Of a stretch of 64,000 bases of DNA, positions 8,923 through 18,027 are shown piece after piece (the first letter of the stretch is position 1; the number at the start of each line of letters is the position of its first letter). This DNA is from Cellulomonas sp. NS3 (GTDB taxonomy: Bacteria > Actinomycetota > Actinomycetes > Actinomycetales > Cellulomonadaceae): NCBI RefSeq assembly GCF_024757985.1, contig NZ_CP103289.1:372001-436000 (forward strand), read 5' to 3'. The notes beneath the pieces were generated by a model. The model had not been told where the DNA came from and searched no databases. It was given only the letters and a program-made list of their open reading frames with translations. Made by a program: the position numbers and the translations under genes.

Positions 8923-9717
8923 TCAGGCGCTCTTGCCGAGCTTCCAGTAGCCGCAGAACGTGACGTTGGCCTTGGGGACGCCGCGCTCGCCGACGAGGTG
9001 ACGGCGCACCCCGGTCGCCAGCCCGGACTCGCCGACGGCGAACGCGTACGGCACTCCCGACCGCCACGACAGCTCGCGGACGTGCTCGAGCACGCGCGCA
9101 CCGGGCCGGTCGCCCGGCGCACGGACCACCCAGTGCACCGCCATGCCCTCGGGCGCGTCGACGTGCTGCGCGTCGTCGGCGTCGGGGATCTCCACGAGCG
9201 CGTGCCCGACGGCGTCGCGCGGCATGTCCCGCAGGATCCCGGCGACCGCGGGCAGGCCCGTCTCGTCCGCGACGAGGAGCGTCCAGTCGGCGGGGACCGG
9301 CGCCCACCCGCAGCCCTGGTCGATGAGCGCGACCTCGTCGCCCGGAGGCGTCCGCTGCGCCCACGGGCCCGCGACGCCGTCGGTGCCGTGCACCACGAAG
9401 TCGATGTCGAGCTCGGGGACCTCGGGGCGGAGCTCGCGCACGGTGTAGCTGCGGATCACCGGGCGGGTCGCGCGCGGCAGCGTCAGGTACCTGAGGTAGC
9501 CGCGCGTGTCGAGGCGGGAGGGGAGGTTGTCGAGGCGCGCGTGGTCGTCGACGGGCACCGCGAGGCGGAACCACTGGTCGAAGCCGCGGCGCTCGAACCG
9601 GCGCAGGTCCTCCCCGCCGAGGGTCACGCGGACGACGTGCGGGCTGATCTGCTGGGTGCGCTCGACGTGCGCGGTGACGAGACCGCTCGGGGCGTGGGTG
9701 ACGGTGATCGTGGGCAC
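8923..9717 (-). CDS. Siderophore-interacting FAD-dependent reductase (ViuB-like)
   Basis: A 264-residue flavoprotein of the siderophore-interacting family, which reduces Fe(III) in imported siderophores so the metal is released in the cytoplasm. The FAD-binding strand TRPVIRSYTVRE and the C-terminal NAD(P)-binding lobe ending FCGYWKLGKSA are diagnostic, as is DFVVHGTDGVAGPWA. It starts at a GTG with GGAGAG upstream and lies 46 bases after the second acyltransferase gene. It is the last gene of the des operon and should share its iron control. Confidence 0.92.
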   Translation of the reverse strand: MPTITVTHAPSGLVTAHVERTQQISPHVVRVTLGGEDLRRFERRGFDQWFRLAVPVDDHARLDNLPSRLDTRGYLRYLTLPRATRPVIRSYTVRELRPEVPELDIDFVVHGTDGVAGPWAQRTPPGDEVALIDQGCGWAPVPADWTLLVADETGLPAVAGILRDMPRDAVGHALVEIPDADDAQHVDAPEGMAVHWVVRAPGDRPGARVLEHVRELSWRSGVPYAFAVGESGLATGVRRHLVGERGVPKANVTFCGYWKLGKSA

Positions 9718-9763
9718 GGGGCTCTCCGGGTGTGGGGTGGGGGTCGAGGACGAGGACGCGTCG

Positions 9764-10405
9764 TCAGCGGGGGACGGGGGTCGCGGCCGCGGCCGCCGCG
9801 TCGGCGGTGAGGAACGCCAGACGGGCGCGCTTGTCCGGCAGGTCGATCTCGGGGCCCAGCTCGAAGCCCGAGCGGACCATGCGGGCGACGGCGCGGTCGT
9901 TGCGGACGTCGGGCTCGACGACGAGCCGCCGGGCTCCCGGCTGGCCGAGCAGGAACGCGGCGAGGTAGCTCATGAGGTGCGCGGTGAACCCGGGCGCCGG
10001 GGCGCTGCCGCGCGAGCCGATCAGCAGGTGCAGGCCCACGTCGCCCGGCTGCACGGGGTAGCACTCGCCGACGGGGTCGTGGTGCGGGTCGTACGTCTGC
10101 AGCAGCGCGAGCGGCTCGTCGCCGAGGCGGACGACGAACGCGTGGTGCGTCTCGAGCGAGTCGACGTACGCGTACAGCTCGCTGAGCTCCTCGCGGGTCA
10201 GGTGGCCGAGGCCCCAGAACTCGGTGCCCGGCTGCGTGACCCACGCGTGGATCGTGTCGAGGTCGGCGACCGGGTCGAGCACGGTGGTGCGCACCAGGCC
10301 GAGGGGTTCGACGACGCGCTCGTCGACGGTCGCGCCGGGCGGGCCGGCGGCCAGGCGGACGTGCTCGGGGGCCGGTGCGGCTGCGGGCGGGTGGGCGGTG
10401 GTCAC
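9764..10405 (-). CDS. Second siderophore-type acyltransferase (IucB/AlcB-like GNAT)
   Basis: A 213-residue acyltransferase similar in layout to the DesC-type gene 4 kb upstream in the operon. Shared segments include HAWVTQPGTEFWGLGHLT, GLHLLIGSRG and LVVEPDVRNDRAVARM, marking the pfam-type Acetyltransf_8 siderophore acyltransferases. These N-acylate hydroxyamines such as N-hydroxycadaverine using acyl-CoA. The GTG start overlaps the acylase stop by GTGA. Having two such enzymes suggests the siderophore carries two different acyl groups, or that one acts on the finished chain. The division of labour is not visible from sequence. Confidence 0.85.
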   Translation of the reverse strand: MTTAHPPAAAPAPEHVRLAAGPPGATVDERVVEPLGLVRTTVLDPVADLDTIHAWVTQPGTEFWGLGHLTREELSELYAYVDSLETHHAFVVRLGDEPLALLQTYDPHHDPVGECYPVQPGDVGLHLLIGSRGSAPAPGFTAHLMSYLAAFLLGQPGARRLVVEPDVRNDRAVARMVRSGFELGPEIDLPDKRARLAFLTADAAAAAATPVPR

Positions 10406-12588
10406 GCGAGCTCCTCGGGGGTCAGCCGGTCCCAGTCGGTCACGACCTCGACGGTCGCCGCCTGGGCCCACAGCGGGTTCTGGTCGGTGAAGTGCGGGCT
10501 GCGCGGGTCGCCGCTCGCGCCGAACGGCACGCCCCAGCGGCTGCGCTCGCGGTCGGCGAGGTCCCAGACCCAGCGCGCGACCGAGCCGCGCCACGCCCGG
10601 TCGGTGAGCGACGGGGTCGTGCCGGTGCAGCGCACGCAGTCGGCGTCGCCCGCGAGCGGCACGTCGGGGACGGGCGGGGCGGTGCAGCCGGGCACCTCGT
10701 CGAGCAGGTGCGACGCGAGCACCCGGTGCCGGTCGCCCCAGGCGTCGTCGACCGCCGCGCCCGCCGCGACCTCCTCGAGCGCCGCGCGGACCTCGTGCGC
10801 CGCGTCGATGCCGAGCGCGGTGTCGTCGAGCAGGCGGGGCAGGGCGTCGGCCACCCGGGCCGCGAGCGAGAACCAGGGGTCGAGCGCCTCGCCGTGCGGG
10901 TGCGGGGCGTGCAGCGGCGCGAGCGCCGGGTGCGCGGCGAGCCGCCGGACGAGGGCCGAGCGCCACGCGGCGAACGTCGCGGCGGGCGCGCTGCACGCGT
11001 CCATGTGCCGGTCCCACGCCAGCAGCCGCGCGCGCAGCCGGTCGGCGGCGGGCGTGAGGCCGTCCGCGCGCTCGACCCACGCCAGCAGGCCCGCGGCCCC
11101 GCCGAGCAGCGTGTCGGCGTGCATCGCGCTCATGTCCTCGGGGCCGAGGCGGTCCGCGCGACCCTCGTGCAGCAGCGCGCGGATGCGGTCCGCGCGGTGC
11201 GGGGGCGCGTACGCGAGGCCGAGGTCGACCTCGGCGCGCGCGGGGCGCTCGTTGGCGTCGACGGCGGTGTCGGCCACCTCGACCGGCGGGAGCGGACCCC
11301 GCCACGGGGCCGGGCGCCCGGCGGGCGTCCAGGCGTCCTGCGGGAGGCGTCGCTCGGTGCGCGGGCGCGCGGGGACGCGGCCCACCGTGGCGCTCAGGAC
11401 CGTGCCGTCAGCGTCGCCCGCGAGCACGCGGTTGACCGGGTCGACCCAGCCACGGAGCGCGCCGACGACGTCGTGCGCCGTGCGGGCGCGCAGGAGCGGC
11501 AGCAGGCTCGCGAACCCGAGGTCGGCGGAGGCTCGCGCCGGGAAGCGGACGCTGTGGACGGTGGTGTCGGCGCCGCACGGCTCCGCCGCGAGCACGATCC
11601 CGCGCGCTGTCTCGACGACCTCCACCTCGACGGCCGCCCCGCCGCGCACCGCCACGCGTTCGACGAGCCGCTCGGAGGGCTCCCACCCGTCGGGCCCGAG
11701 CGCCTCGACGTCCTCGCCGCGCAGGCGCACGCGCTCGCGGAACACCTCGACGCCGTGCGCCATCGCGTTGGTGATGCCCCACGCCGCGGTGCCGGTGTGC
11801 CCGAAGTGCTGGACGCCGGGGACCCCGGGGAACGCCAGCCCGACGACGTCGAGCCCCGGGCACGCGAGACGGACCTGCTGGTAGACGCCGGGGAGCTCGA
11901 GCAGGCGGTGCGGGTCGCCGGCCAGGAGGGGCCGGCCGCTCGCGGTCCGCGAGCCGTGCAGCGCCCACGCGTTGCTGCCCGACGTGGGGACGCCGCCGGC
12001 CTCGGTCGGGTCGTCGGGCGGGGTGCCGTCCGCGGGCCCCGGCGCGCCGTCCGCAGCCGCACCGCCGCGCGGCTCCGCCGGATCGGTGCCCCCGAGGACC
12101 GCGAGCCCGGCCGGACCGAGCGTGCGCTCGACGTGCGCATTCCACAGCACGCGCGGGAAGGTCGAGAACAGCGCGTGCGCGACGAGCATCACGCCGAGCG
12201 GCGCCCACGCCGGCCACGGCTCGTGCGGGGTCGGCGACCCGAACCGCTCGTCGAGGGCGGCGAGCTCGACCGGGCGCGGCGCGGCGTCGAGCCCCGCGTC
12301 CACACCACGCACGTACGCGTCGACCCAGGCGCGCACGTCGTCGTCGAGCGCGTCGTACGCGCGCTGCGCGGTGTCCGCGAGCCGGGCCTGCCGCGCGAAC
12401 CGGTCCCACGCGAGCCCGGCGGGCCCGATGCGCTCCGCGAGCCGGCCCTCGGCGCGCCACCGGTCGACCTCGATCTGCCAGCCGCGGTCCCGCGCGGTGA
12501 CCCGGCCCTGCGCCTCGGCGAGCTCGAGGTGGTCGGCGGCGCGCACGTGGGGGACCCCCCACGCGTCGCGGAACAGCTCGGCGGTCAT
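10402..12588 (-). CDS. Penicillin acylase family N-terminal nucleophile hydrolase
   Basis: The 728-residue precursor has the penicillin amidase layout: an alpha region beginning ELFRDAWGVPHVRA, a spacer, and a beta chain starting at the nucleophile in TSGSNAWALHG. Self-cleavage would fall between Gly204 and Ser205. Downstream, the GVQHFGHTGTAAWGITNAMAHG segment is typical of the family, which hydrolyses amide-linked acyl or aryl-acyl groups; some members mature siderophores by deacylation. No signal peptide is seen, so a cytoplasmic role is likely. It overlaps desD (ATGA) and the next acyltransferase (GTGA), so it is firmly part of the siderophore operon. Substrate is unknown. Confidence 0.87.
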   Translation of the reverse strand: MTAELFRDAWGVPHVRAADHLELAEAQGRVTARDRGWQIEVDRWRAEGRLAERIGPAGLAWDRFARQARLADTAQRAYDALDDDVRAWVDAYVRGVDAGLDAAPRPVELAALDERFGSPTPHEPWPAWAPLGVMLVAHALFSTFPRVLWNAHVERTLGPAGLAVLGGTDPAEPRGGAAADGAPGPADGTPPDDPTEAGGVPTSGSNAWALHGSRTASGRPLLAGDPHRLLELPGVYQQVRLACPGLDVVGLAFPGVPGVQHFGHTGTAAWGITNAMAHGVEVFRERVRLRGEDVEALGPDGWEPSERLVERVAVRGGAAVEVEVVETARGIVLAAEPCGADTTVHSVRFPARASADLGFASLLPLLRARTAHDVVGALRGWVDPVNRVLAGDADGTVLSATVGRVPARPRTERRLPQDAWTPAGRPAPWRGPLPPVEVADTAVDANERPARAEVDLGLAYAPPHRADRIRALLHEGRADRLGPEDMSAMHADTLLGGAAGLLAWVERADGLTPAADRLRARLLAWDRHMDACSAPAATFAAWRSALVRRLAAHPALAPLHAPHPHGEALDPWFSLAARVADALPRLLDDTALGIDAAHEVRAALEEVAAGAAVDDAWGDRHRVLASHLLDEVPGCTAPPVPDVPLAGDADCVRCTGTTPSLTDRAWRGSVARWVWDLADRERSRWGVPFGASGDPRSPHFTDQNPLWAQAATVEVVTDWDRLTPEELA

Positions 12589-14453
12589 GGCGCGGCGACC
12601 ACCGCGTCGCGCGCGATCGGGTTGGCGAGCGTCCCGGCGTAGATCAGCGACCCCGACTGGTCGGTCAGGTCGACCATCTGCAGCGTGTTGCGGAGCTGGA
12701 GCCGGTTGAGGCACGAGTGCGCGAACCGCGGCGCACGCAGGTCGACCCCGCTCGTCAGGTCGGGGTGGTCGGCGGCGTGGCGGTCGACGCACTCGCCGAC
12801 GAGCGCCCAGAACGCGGCCTCGGGCAGCACGCCGTCGGCGTCGAGGATCGCGGCGAGGTGCCGGAAGAACCCGTCGAACACGTCGGTGAAGACCGCGAGC
12901 GCCTTCTCCTCGTCGTCGACGACCGAACGCACGCGCGCGACCTCGTCGGGCAGCGGGCGGTCGCTGAGCACGGCGATCTCCTCGCCGACGTCCTTCATGA
13001 ACGCCCCGGCGACCGCGTGGCCGTCGAGCACGAGGATGAGGTTCTCCCCGTGCGGCATGAAGGCGAGGTCGTGCGCGCGCAGGCAGTGCACGAGCGGGCG
13101 CAGGTAGGCGTGCAGGTACCGGCGCACCCACTCGTGCGCACCGAGGCCCGACGCGCCGACGAGCGCCGTGACGAACGCGTCCCCGGCGGCGTCACGGTGC
13201 AGCAGCGAGGCCATCGTCGCGAGGTGCTGACCGGGCTCGACGCGCGGCACCGGGCTCTCCCGCCACAGCGCCGCGAGCATCTTGCGGTGCGCGCTCGGCT
13301 GCGCGGTGCGGTGGTACACGTCACCGGTGTAGCCGATCGACACGTGCTCCCGCAGCACCCGGAACCCGGCCTCGACGAGCGTGGGGTCGCCCGCGACGAG
13401 CTCCGCGACCCAGTCGTTGATCGCCGGGGTGGCGCGCATGTACGCGGGGGACAGGCCGCGCAGGAACCCCATGTTCTGGATCGCGAGCGCGACCTTGACG
13501 TAGTCGCGGTCGGGGCGCGAGCGGTTGAGCAGCGTGCGGATCGACTGCTGCGCCTGGTGCTCGTCATCGCCCTCGCCGAGCAGCACGAGGTCGCGGCGCG
13601 CGACGTCGGCCGCGAACGTGATCGCGACGCGGTGCTCCCACTGCCACGGGTGCACGGGCAGGTAGCGGTAGTCCGCGGGGTCGAGCCCGAGCGCGCGCAG
13701 GTGCTCCGCGAACCGGTCGAGCGCGGCGTCCCCGAGCTGGGCACGGTAGAACGCGTCCTCGTCGACCCCGGCGCCGAGCGCGAGGTGGCTCGACTCCCGC
13801 CGCACCGCGAGCCACACGAGCCGCACGGGCGCCGCGGCCTCGGGCGAGTACGCCGCGTGCTCGGCGACGCCGAAGCCGATGCGCCCGTTGTTCGCGACGA
13901 AGCCCGGGTGCCCCTCGGTCATCGCGCGCTCGACCGTCGCGAGGTCCGCGCCGAGCAGGTCCGCGACGGCAGGGCCCCCGTGGTGCGCCTTGTACGCGGC
14001 GCTCGCGAGCGTCGAGGACAGCTCCTCGAGGTACACCGCGAGCAGCGCGTCCGGGATCTCGAGCAGCGGCTGGAGCTCGAGCACGAGGTCGAGCGCGTCG
14101 AGGGGCGCGGGCCCGCCGTCGACGTCCCGCGTGAGGGACGCCTCGTCGACGGCCCAGTGCTCGAGCGCGGTGCGCCGCGCGCGGAAACGGTAGACGACGC
14201 GGCCGCCGTCGAGCGTCACGCGGTAGGTCCCCTCCGCCTCGTCGGGCACCGGGGCGAGCAGCCGCTCGTGCGAGAACTCCGCGAGGGCCTTGGCGACCAG
14301 GTGGCGGTGCGCGACCGCCATCGTCTCGGGTCGCAGGTGCTCCGCGGGGTCGAGGCGGTGACCCGGGGTCGGCGACGACACCGGTGCTGCGGCGGCCGGG
14401 CGCGCGCCCGTCGGTGCGTCGGGCGCGGGCGTGGTCGTGTCGGTGAGGGTCAT
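12585..14453 (-). CDS. desD: NRPS-independent siderophore synthetase (IucA/IucC family, DesD-like)
   Basis: This 622-residue synthetase would adenylate a carboxylate of N-hydroxy-N-succinyl (or acyl) cadaverine and condense units into linear or cyclic desferrioxamine. IucA/IucC signatures are present: MTEGHPGFVANNGRIGF (ATP/substrate loop), YLPVHPWQWEHRV, SIRTLLN, and a FhuF-like C-terminal segment with CLNRLQLRNTLQMVDL. An N-terminal Ala/Pro-rich extension of about 40 residues precedes the domain. It overlaps desC upstream and the acylase downstream by 4 bases each. Confidence 0.95.
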   Translation of the reverse strand: MTLTDTTTPAPDAPTGARPAAAAPVSSPTPGHRLDPAEHLRPETMAVAHRHLVAKALAEFSHERLLAPVPDEAEGTYRVTLDGGRVVYRFRARRTALEHWAVDEASLTRDVDGGPAPLDALDLVLELQPLLEIPDALLAVYLEELSSTLASAAYKAHHGGPAVADLLGADLATVERAMTEGHPGFVANNGRIGFGVAEHAAYSPEAAAPVRLVWLAVRRESSHLALGAGVDEDAFYRAQLGDAALDRFAEHLRALGLDPADYRYLPVHPWQWEHRVAITFAADVARRDLVLLGEGDDEHQAQQSIRTLLNRSRPDRDYVKVALAIQNMGFLRGLSPAYMRATPAINDWVAELVAGDPTLVEAGFRVLREHVSIGYTGDVYHRTAQPSAHRKMLAALWRESPVPRVEPGQHLATMASLLHRDAAGDAFVTALVGASGLGAHEWVRRYLHAYLRPLVHCLRAHDLAFMPHGENLILVLDGHAVAGAFMKDVGEEIAVLSDRPLPDEVARVRSVVDDEEKALAVFTDVFDGFFRHLAAILDADGVLPEAAFWALVGECVDRHAADHPDLTSGVDLRAPRFAHSCLNRLQLRNTLQMVDLTDQSGSLIYAGTLANPIARDAVVAAP

Positions 14454-15043
14454 GCGGCGCTCCGTCCGAGGGGGCTGGCGTCGAAGTCGGCGCGCGTGCA
14501 CACGGCGAGGTGCGCGCGCTTGCCGGGCAGCTCGAGCTCGCGCAGCACGCGGAAGCCGGCCGCGGCGTTCTTCGCGGCGATGCGGGTGTTCGTCACGTCG
14601 GGCTCGACGACGACGCGGGTCGCGCCGAGGCGCTCGAAGCAGAACCGCACGGTCGCGGCCATGACGGCCGACGTGAGCCCGTGCACCGGCACGTCCCCGG
14701 GCGGTGCGACCAGCAGGTGCATGCCGAGGTCGCCCGGCTCGACCTCCGGCACGTCGGTGAGCAGCAGGCACGCGGGGTCGTACGTCTCGACGAGGAACGT
14801 GGGGACGCCGTCGACGCTCCCGAGCCACGCGTTCTGGTACGGGTCGGTCGCGACGCCCGCGAGGTAGTCGCGCACGTCGCCCAGGGACAGGTCCGTCATC
14901 TGCCAGAACGCAGACGCCGGGTGGGACAGCCACGCGTGCACGACGGCGGCGTCCGCCCCGGTGTCGACGCGCGTGAGGCTCAGGTGCCCGACGGGCGACA
15001 GCGGAGCGGTCCACGGCCCGCGCGCGAGCGCCGAGGGGCTCAC
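14450..15043 (-). CDS. desC: Hydroxyamine acyltransferase (DesC-like)
   Basis: The 197-residue GNAT-fold enzyme sits exactly where desC lies in desferrioxamine clusters and would acylate N-hydroxycadaverine with acetyl- or succinyl-CoA. Characteristic segments are HAWLSHPASAFWQMTDLSLGD, GMHLLVAPPG and RVVVEPDVTNTRIAAKNAAAGF. The GTG start overlaps the desB stop (GTGA) and its own stop overlaps the desD start. It differs from the second acyltransferase in the operon mainly in the N-terminal third, so acyl preference may differ. Confidence 0.92.
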   Translation of the reverse strand: MSPSALARGPWTAPLSPVGHLSLTRVDTGADAAVVHAWLSHPASAFWQMTDLSLGDVRDYLAGVATDPYQNAWLGSVDGVPTFLVETYDPACLLLTDVPEVEPGDLGMHLLVAPPGDVPVHGLTSAVMAATVRFCFERLGATRVVVEPDVTNTRIAAKNAAAGFRVLRELELPGKRAHLAVCTRADFDASPLGRSAA

Positions 15044-16512
15044 CGGGCACCCGCCGCGTGCTCGACCCGGCGCGCGTCTCCCGGCACGCCGAACTCCTGG
15101 AACGCGATCCGTCGCTCGACCGGGTACACCTCGCGCCCGGTGATCGAGGCCAGGATCGACGAGTTGCGCCACGCCCCGAAGCCGAGGTCCGGTGCCGTGA
15201 CGCCGTGCGTGTGCTCCTCGGCGTTCTGCACGAACACTCGCCCGCGCCCGCCGTCGACCGAGTAGTCGCGCGCGACGGCGAACCGCCCGTCGGGGTCCCA
15301 GTCGAGCCGGTCGCGCACGCCGAGCACGAAGTCCGGGACCTGCGCGGCGTACCCGGTCGCGAGCACGAGCGCCGACGTCCGCCGCTCGTGCACCTCGTCG
15401 AGCTGCGCGTGCCGCAGGCGCAGGGCGTACTCGCCGGTGGCGTCGTCCCGGTCGGCGGCGAGCAGCTCGGTGTCGGTGAGCAGCGTCGTCGGCACCGGGC
15501 CGTCGAGGCTCAGCCGGTAGAGCGTGTCGTAGATCTCGTCGATCAGCGGGCCGCTGATGCCCTTGTACAGCGCGCGCTGCTCGCGGCCGAGCGTGCGCCG
15601 CTGCTCGTGCGGGAGCCCGTGGAAGTGGTCGGTGTACTCGGGCGAGGTCATCTCGAGCGTGAGCTTGGTGTACTCCATCGGGAAGAACCGCGGTGAGCGC
15701 GTGACCCAGTCGAGCCGCGCGCCGCGGCCCGGGAGCGTGCCGAGCAGGTCGCGGTAGACCTCCGCCGCCGACTGCCCGCTGCCGATCACCGTCACCGACG
15801 GCGCGGCGGCGAGGCGCTCGCGGTGGGGCAGGTAGTCGGCGCTGTGCACGGCGAGGCGACCCGTCGGGTCGCCCGAGCTGCCCGGGCTGCCCGAGCCGTC
15901 GGGCCCGAGGAGCCCGCGCAGCGCGGCCGGCACGACCGGCGAGGTCCCGGTGCCGAGCACGACGTGGCGCGCGCGGTAGGTCTCCTCGGTGCCGGTGCCG
16001 GTGCCGGTGCCGGCGCCGGCGCCGCCCGTCCCCGCGGCCGACCCGCCCCGCACGGCCCGGACCAGCCACAGGTCGGCGTCGTCGGGGTCGACCTCGAGCG
16101 CGACGACCCGACGTCCCCAGCGCAGGGAGTCGAGCTGCGCGGCGGCCCACCGGCAGTACGCGTCGTACTCGGCGCGCAGCGGGTAGAAGCTCTCCCGGAT
16201 GTAGAACGCGTACAGCCGGCCCGTGGCCTTGAGGTAGCTGAGGAACGAGTACGGCGACGTCGGGTCGGCCATCGTCACGAGGTCCGCGAGGAACGGGACC
16301 TGGATCGTCGCGCCGTCGATCATCATGCCGGGGTGCCAGCGGAACTCGTCGGCCGCGTCGAGGAACACCGCGTCGAGGTCGAGCGGCGCGCTCAGGCACG
16401 CGAGGCCGAGGTTGAACGGGCCGATGCCGATGCCGACGACGTCGTGCACGCGGCCGCCGCCCGTCGCGGCGGACCCACCCGCCGGGCCACGCGTGCTCGC
16501 GGCCGCGGTCAC
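15040..16512 (-). CDS. desB: Lysine/cadaverine N-monooxygenase (DesB-like)
   Basis: A 490-residue flavin- and NADPH-dependent N-hydroxylating monooxygenase, expected to convert cadaverine to N-hydroxycadaverine. The FAD motif GIGIGPFNLGLA lies near residue 30, the NADPH motif VIGSGQSAAEVYRDL in the middle, and the ATGYA motif in the C-terminal third; SFLSYLKATGRLYAFYIRE is typical of lysine 6-monooxygenases. The GTG start overlaps the desA stop. A hexanucleotide repeat inserts a Gly-Thr/Gly-Ala tract between FAD- and NADPH-binding segments, absent from most family members. Confidence 0.94.
   Translation of the reverse strand: MTAAASTRGPAGGSAATGGGRVHDVVGIGIGPFNLGLACLSAPLDLDAVFLDAADEFRWHPGMMIDGATIQVPFLADLVTMADPTSPYSFLSYLKATGRLYAFYIRESFYPLRAEYDAYCRWAAAQLDSLRWGRRVVALEVDPDDADLWLVRAVRGGSAAGTGGAGAGTGTGTGTEETYRARHVVLGTGTSPVVPAALRGLLGPDGSGSPGSSGDPTGRLAVHSADYLPHRERLAAAPSVTVIGSGQSAAEVYRDLLGTLPGRGARLDWVTRSPRFFPMEYTKLTLEMTSPEYTDHFHGLPHEQRRTLGREQRALYKGISGPLIDEIYDTLYRLSLDGPVPTTLLTDTELLAADRDDATGEYALRLRHAQLDEVHERRTSALVLATGYAAQVPDFVLGVRDRLDWDPDGRFAVARDYSVDGGRGRVFVQNAEEHTHGVTAPDLGFGAWRNSSILASITGREVYPVERRIAFQEFGVPGDARRVEHAAGAR
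15988..16023 (-). repeat. Hexanucleotide tandem repeat inside desB
   Basis: Four GGTGCC units followed by two GGCGCC units (plus-strand sense) encode alternating Gly-Thr and Gly-Ala dipeptides in DesB. Unit gain or loss keeps the frame, so the tract length could vary between strains without destroying the enzyme. Confidence 0.85.
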
Positions 16513-17999
16513 CACGCGAGCGCCCCGTCCAGGTCGCCGTCGAGCACCGCGTCGAGCTCGCGGTCGAGCCCGGTCGCGAGCTCGCGCCCGCCGTCGAGCG
16601 CCGCGGCGGCGTCGCGCACCGCACCGAGCACGCGGCGGACGTCTTCCACGGTCGAGTCGGGGTTGAGCAGCGTGAGCTTGAGGCAGGCCCGGCCGTCGAC
16701 GACGGTCTTCGCGACGATCGTGCGGCCCGCGTCGAACAGCGCGCGGCGCACGAGCGGGACGAGCGCGTCGGCCCGGGCGTCGGGCACGCCGGGCGGCTGG
16801 TAGCGGAACAGGACGGTGCTGAGCTGCGAGCGGCCCACGAGACGCAGGTCGGGGTCGTGCTCGACGAGGTCGTGCGCGGCGGCGGCGAGGTCGACGACCG
16901 CGTCGAACATCTCGCCGAGCCGGTCCGCGCCGAGCGCGCGCAGCGTGACCCAGAGCTTGAGTGCGTCGAACCGGCGGGTCGTCTGCAGCGACTTGTCGAC
17001 CTGGTTGGGCTCGCCGCTGCCCTCGGGGTTGAGGTAGTCCGCGTACCAGGCGACGGGCGCGAGGTCCGCGCCGTGCCGCACGATCAGCGCGCTCGACGAG
17101 ACGGGCTGGAAGAAGCTCTTGTGGTAGTCGACGGTCACGGACCGGGCGCGCTCGATGCCGTCGAGCAGGTGCCGCCGGGTCGGGGAGACGAGCAGCCCGC
17201 ACCCGTAGGCCGCGTCGACGTGCAGCCACACCCCGGCCGCGTCGCACGCGTCGGCGATCGGGCCGAGCGGGTCGATGCAGCCGCGGTCGGTCGTGCCGGC
17301 GGTCGCGACGACGCACACGGGCACCCGCCCGGCGGCGCGCGCGGCATCGAGCGTCGCGGCGAGGACCTCGGGGCGCATCCGGCCGAGCTCGTCCGTCGCG
17401 ACGCCGATCACCGCGTCCTCGCCGAGGCCGAGCAGGCGCGCGGACTTCTGCACGCTGAAGTGGCTCGACGCGGTCGCCAGGACGACGAGCCGGTCGAGCG
17501 CCGCCCCGCTCGCGGCGAGCGCGTGGTCCCGCGCGACCAGGAGCGCCTGCAGGTTCGACTGCGTGCCGCCCGACGTGAAGATGCCGTCGCCCGCGGCGAA
17601 GCCGATGCGCTCCGCGGTCCACGTGACGAGGCGGCGCTCCATGAGCGTGCCCGCGGTCGACTGGTCGTAGGTGTCGAGCGAGGCGTTGACCGCGGCGACG
17701 ACGGCCTCGGCGGCGACCGCCGGGACGGCGACCGGGCAGTTGAGGTGGGCCGCGTAGTCGGGGTGGTGAAACCAGACGGCGTTCCGGACGAACAGCGCGT
17801 CGACCTCGCGCAGCGCCGCCGCGGTGCCCTGGCCCGGGCCGTCGAGGTCGACGGCGTCGACGAGCGCGCCGAGCTCCTCGCGGGTCGCCCCGGAGAAGGG
17901 GCGACGGGTCTCGCGGAAGCGGTCCGCGAGGCGGTCGACCGTCTCGCGCATCGTCGCGGCGTAGTGGTCGGCGGTCGCAGAGGACAGCAGCTCGTGCAC
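16509..17999 (-). CDS. desA: PLP-dependent lysine decarboxylase (DesA-like)
   Basis: This 496-residue group II decarboxylase would convert L-lysine to cadaverine, the first step of desferrioxamine synthesis. FHHPDYAAHLNCPVAVPAV and FTSGGTQSNLQALL match the family; Lys294 in VDYHKSFFQP should bind pyridoxal phosphate. I chose GTG at 17999, with CGGAG 7 bases upstream; its product (VHELLSSATADHYAATM) aligns with the usual DesA N-terminus. An in-frame TTG 27 bases earlier lacks a ribosome site. It is the first gene of the operon, with a 50-base leader after the predicted transcription start. Confidence 0.94.
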   Translation of the reverse strand: MHELLSSATADHYAATMRETVDRLADRFRETRRPFSGATREELGALVDAVDLDGPGQGTAAALREVDALFVRNAVWFHHPDYAAHLNCPVAVPAVAAEAVVAAVNASLDTYDQSTAGTLMERRLVTWTAERIGFAAGDGIFTSGGTQSNLQALLVARDHALAASGAALDRLVVLATASSHFSVQKSARLLGLGEDAVIGVATDELGRMRPEVLAATLDAARAAGRVPVCVVATAGTTDRGCIDPLGPIADACDAAGVWLHVDAAYGCGLLVSPTRRHLLDGIERARSVTVDYHKSFFQPVSSSALIVRHGADLAPVAWYADYLNPEGSGEPNQVDKSLQTTRRFDALKLWVTLRALGADRLGEMFDAVVDLAAAAHDLVEHDPDLRLVGRSQLSTVLFRYQPPGVPDARADALVPLVRRALFDAGRTIVAKTVVDGRACLKLTLLNPDSTVEDVRRVLGAVRDAAAALDGGRELATGLDRELDAVLDGDLDGALAW

Positions 18000-18027
18000 G
18001 CGGGAACTCCGTGGTGTGGGTGCCAAA

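Noticed and set aside
18000-18026. TTG start for desA at 18026
   Set aside because: It would lie inside or just beside the iron box leader and has no ribosome site; the GTG at 17999 does and matches DesA homologues.
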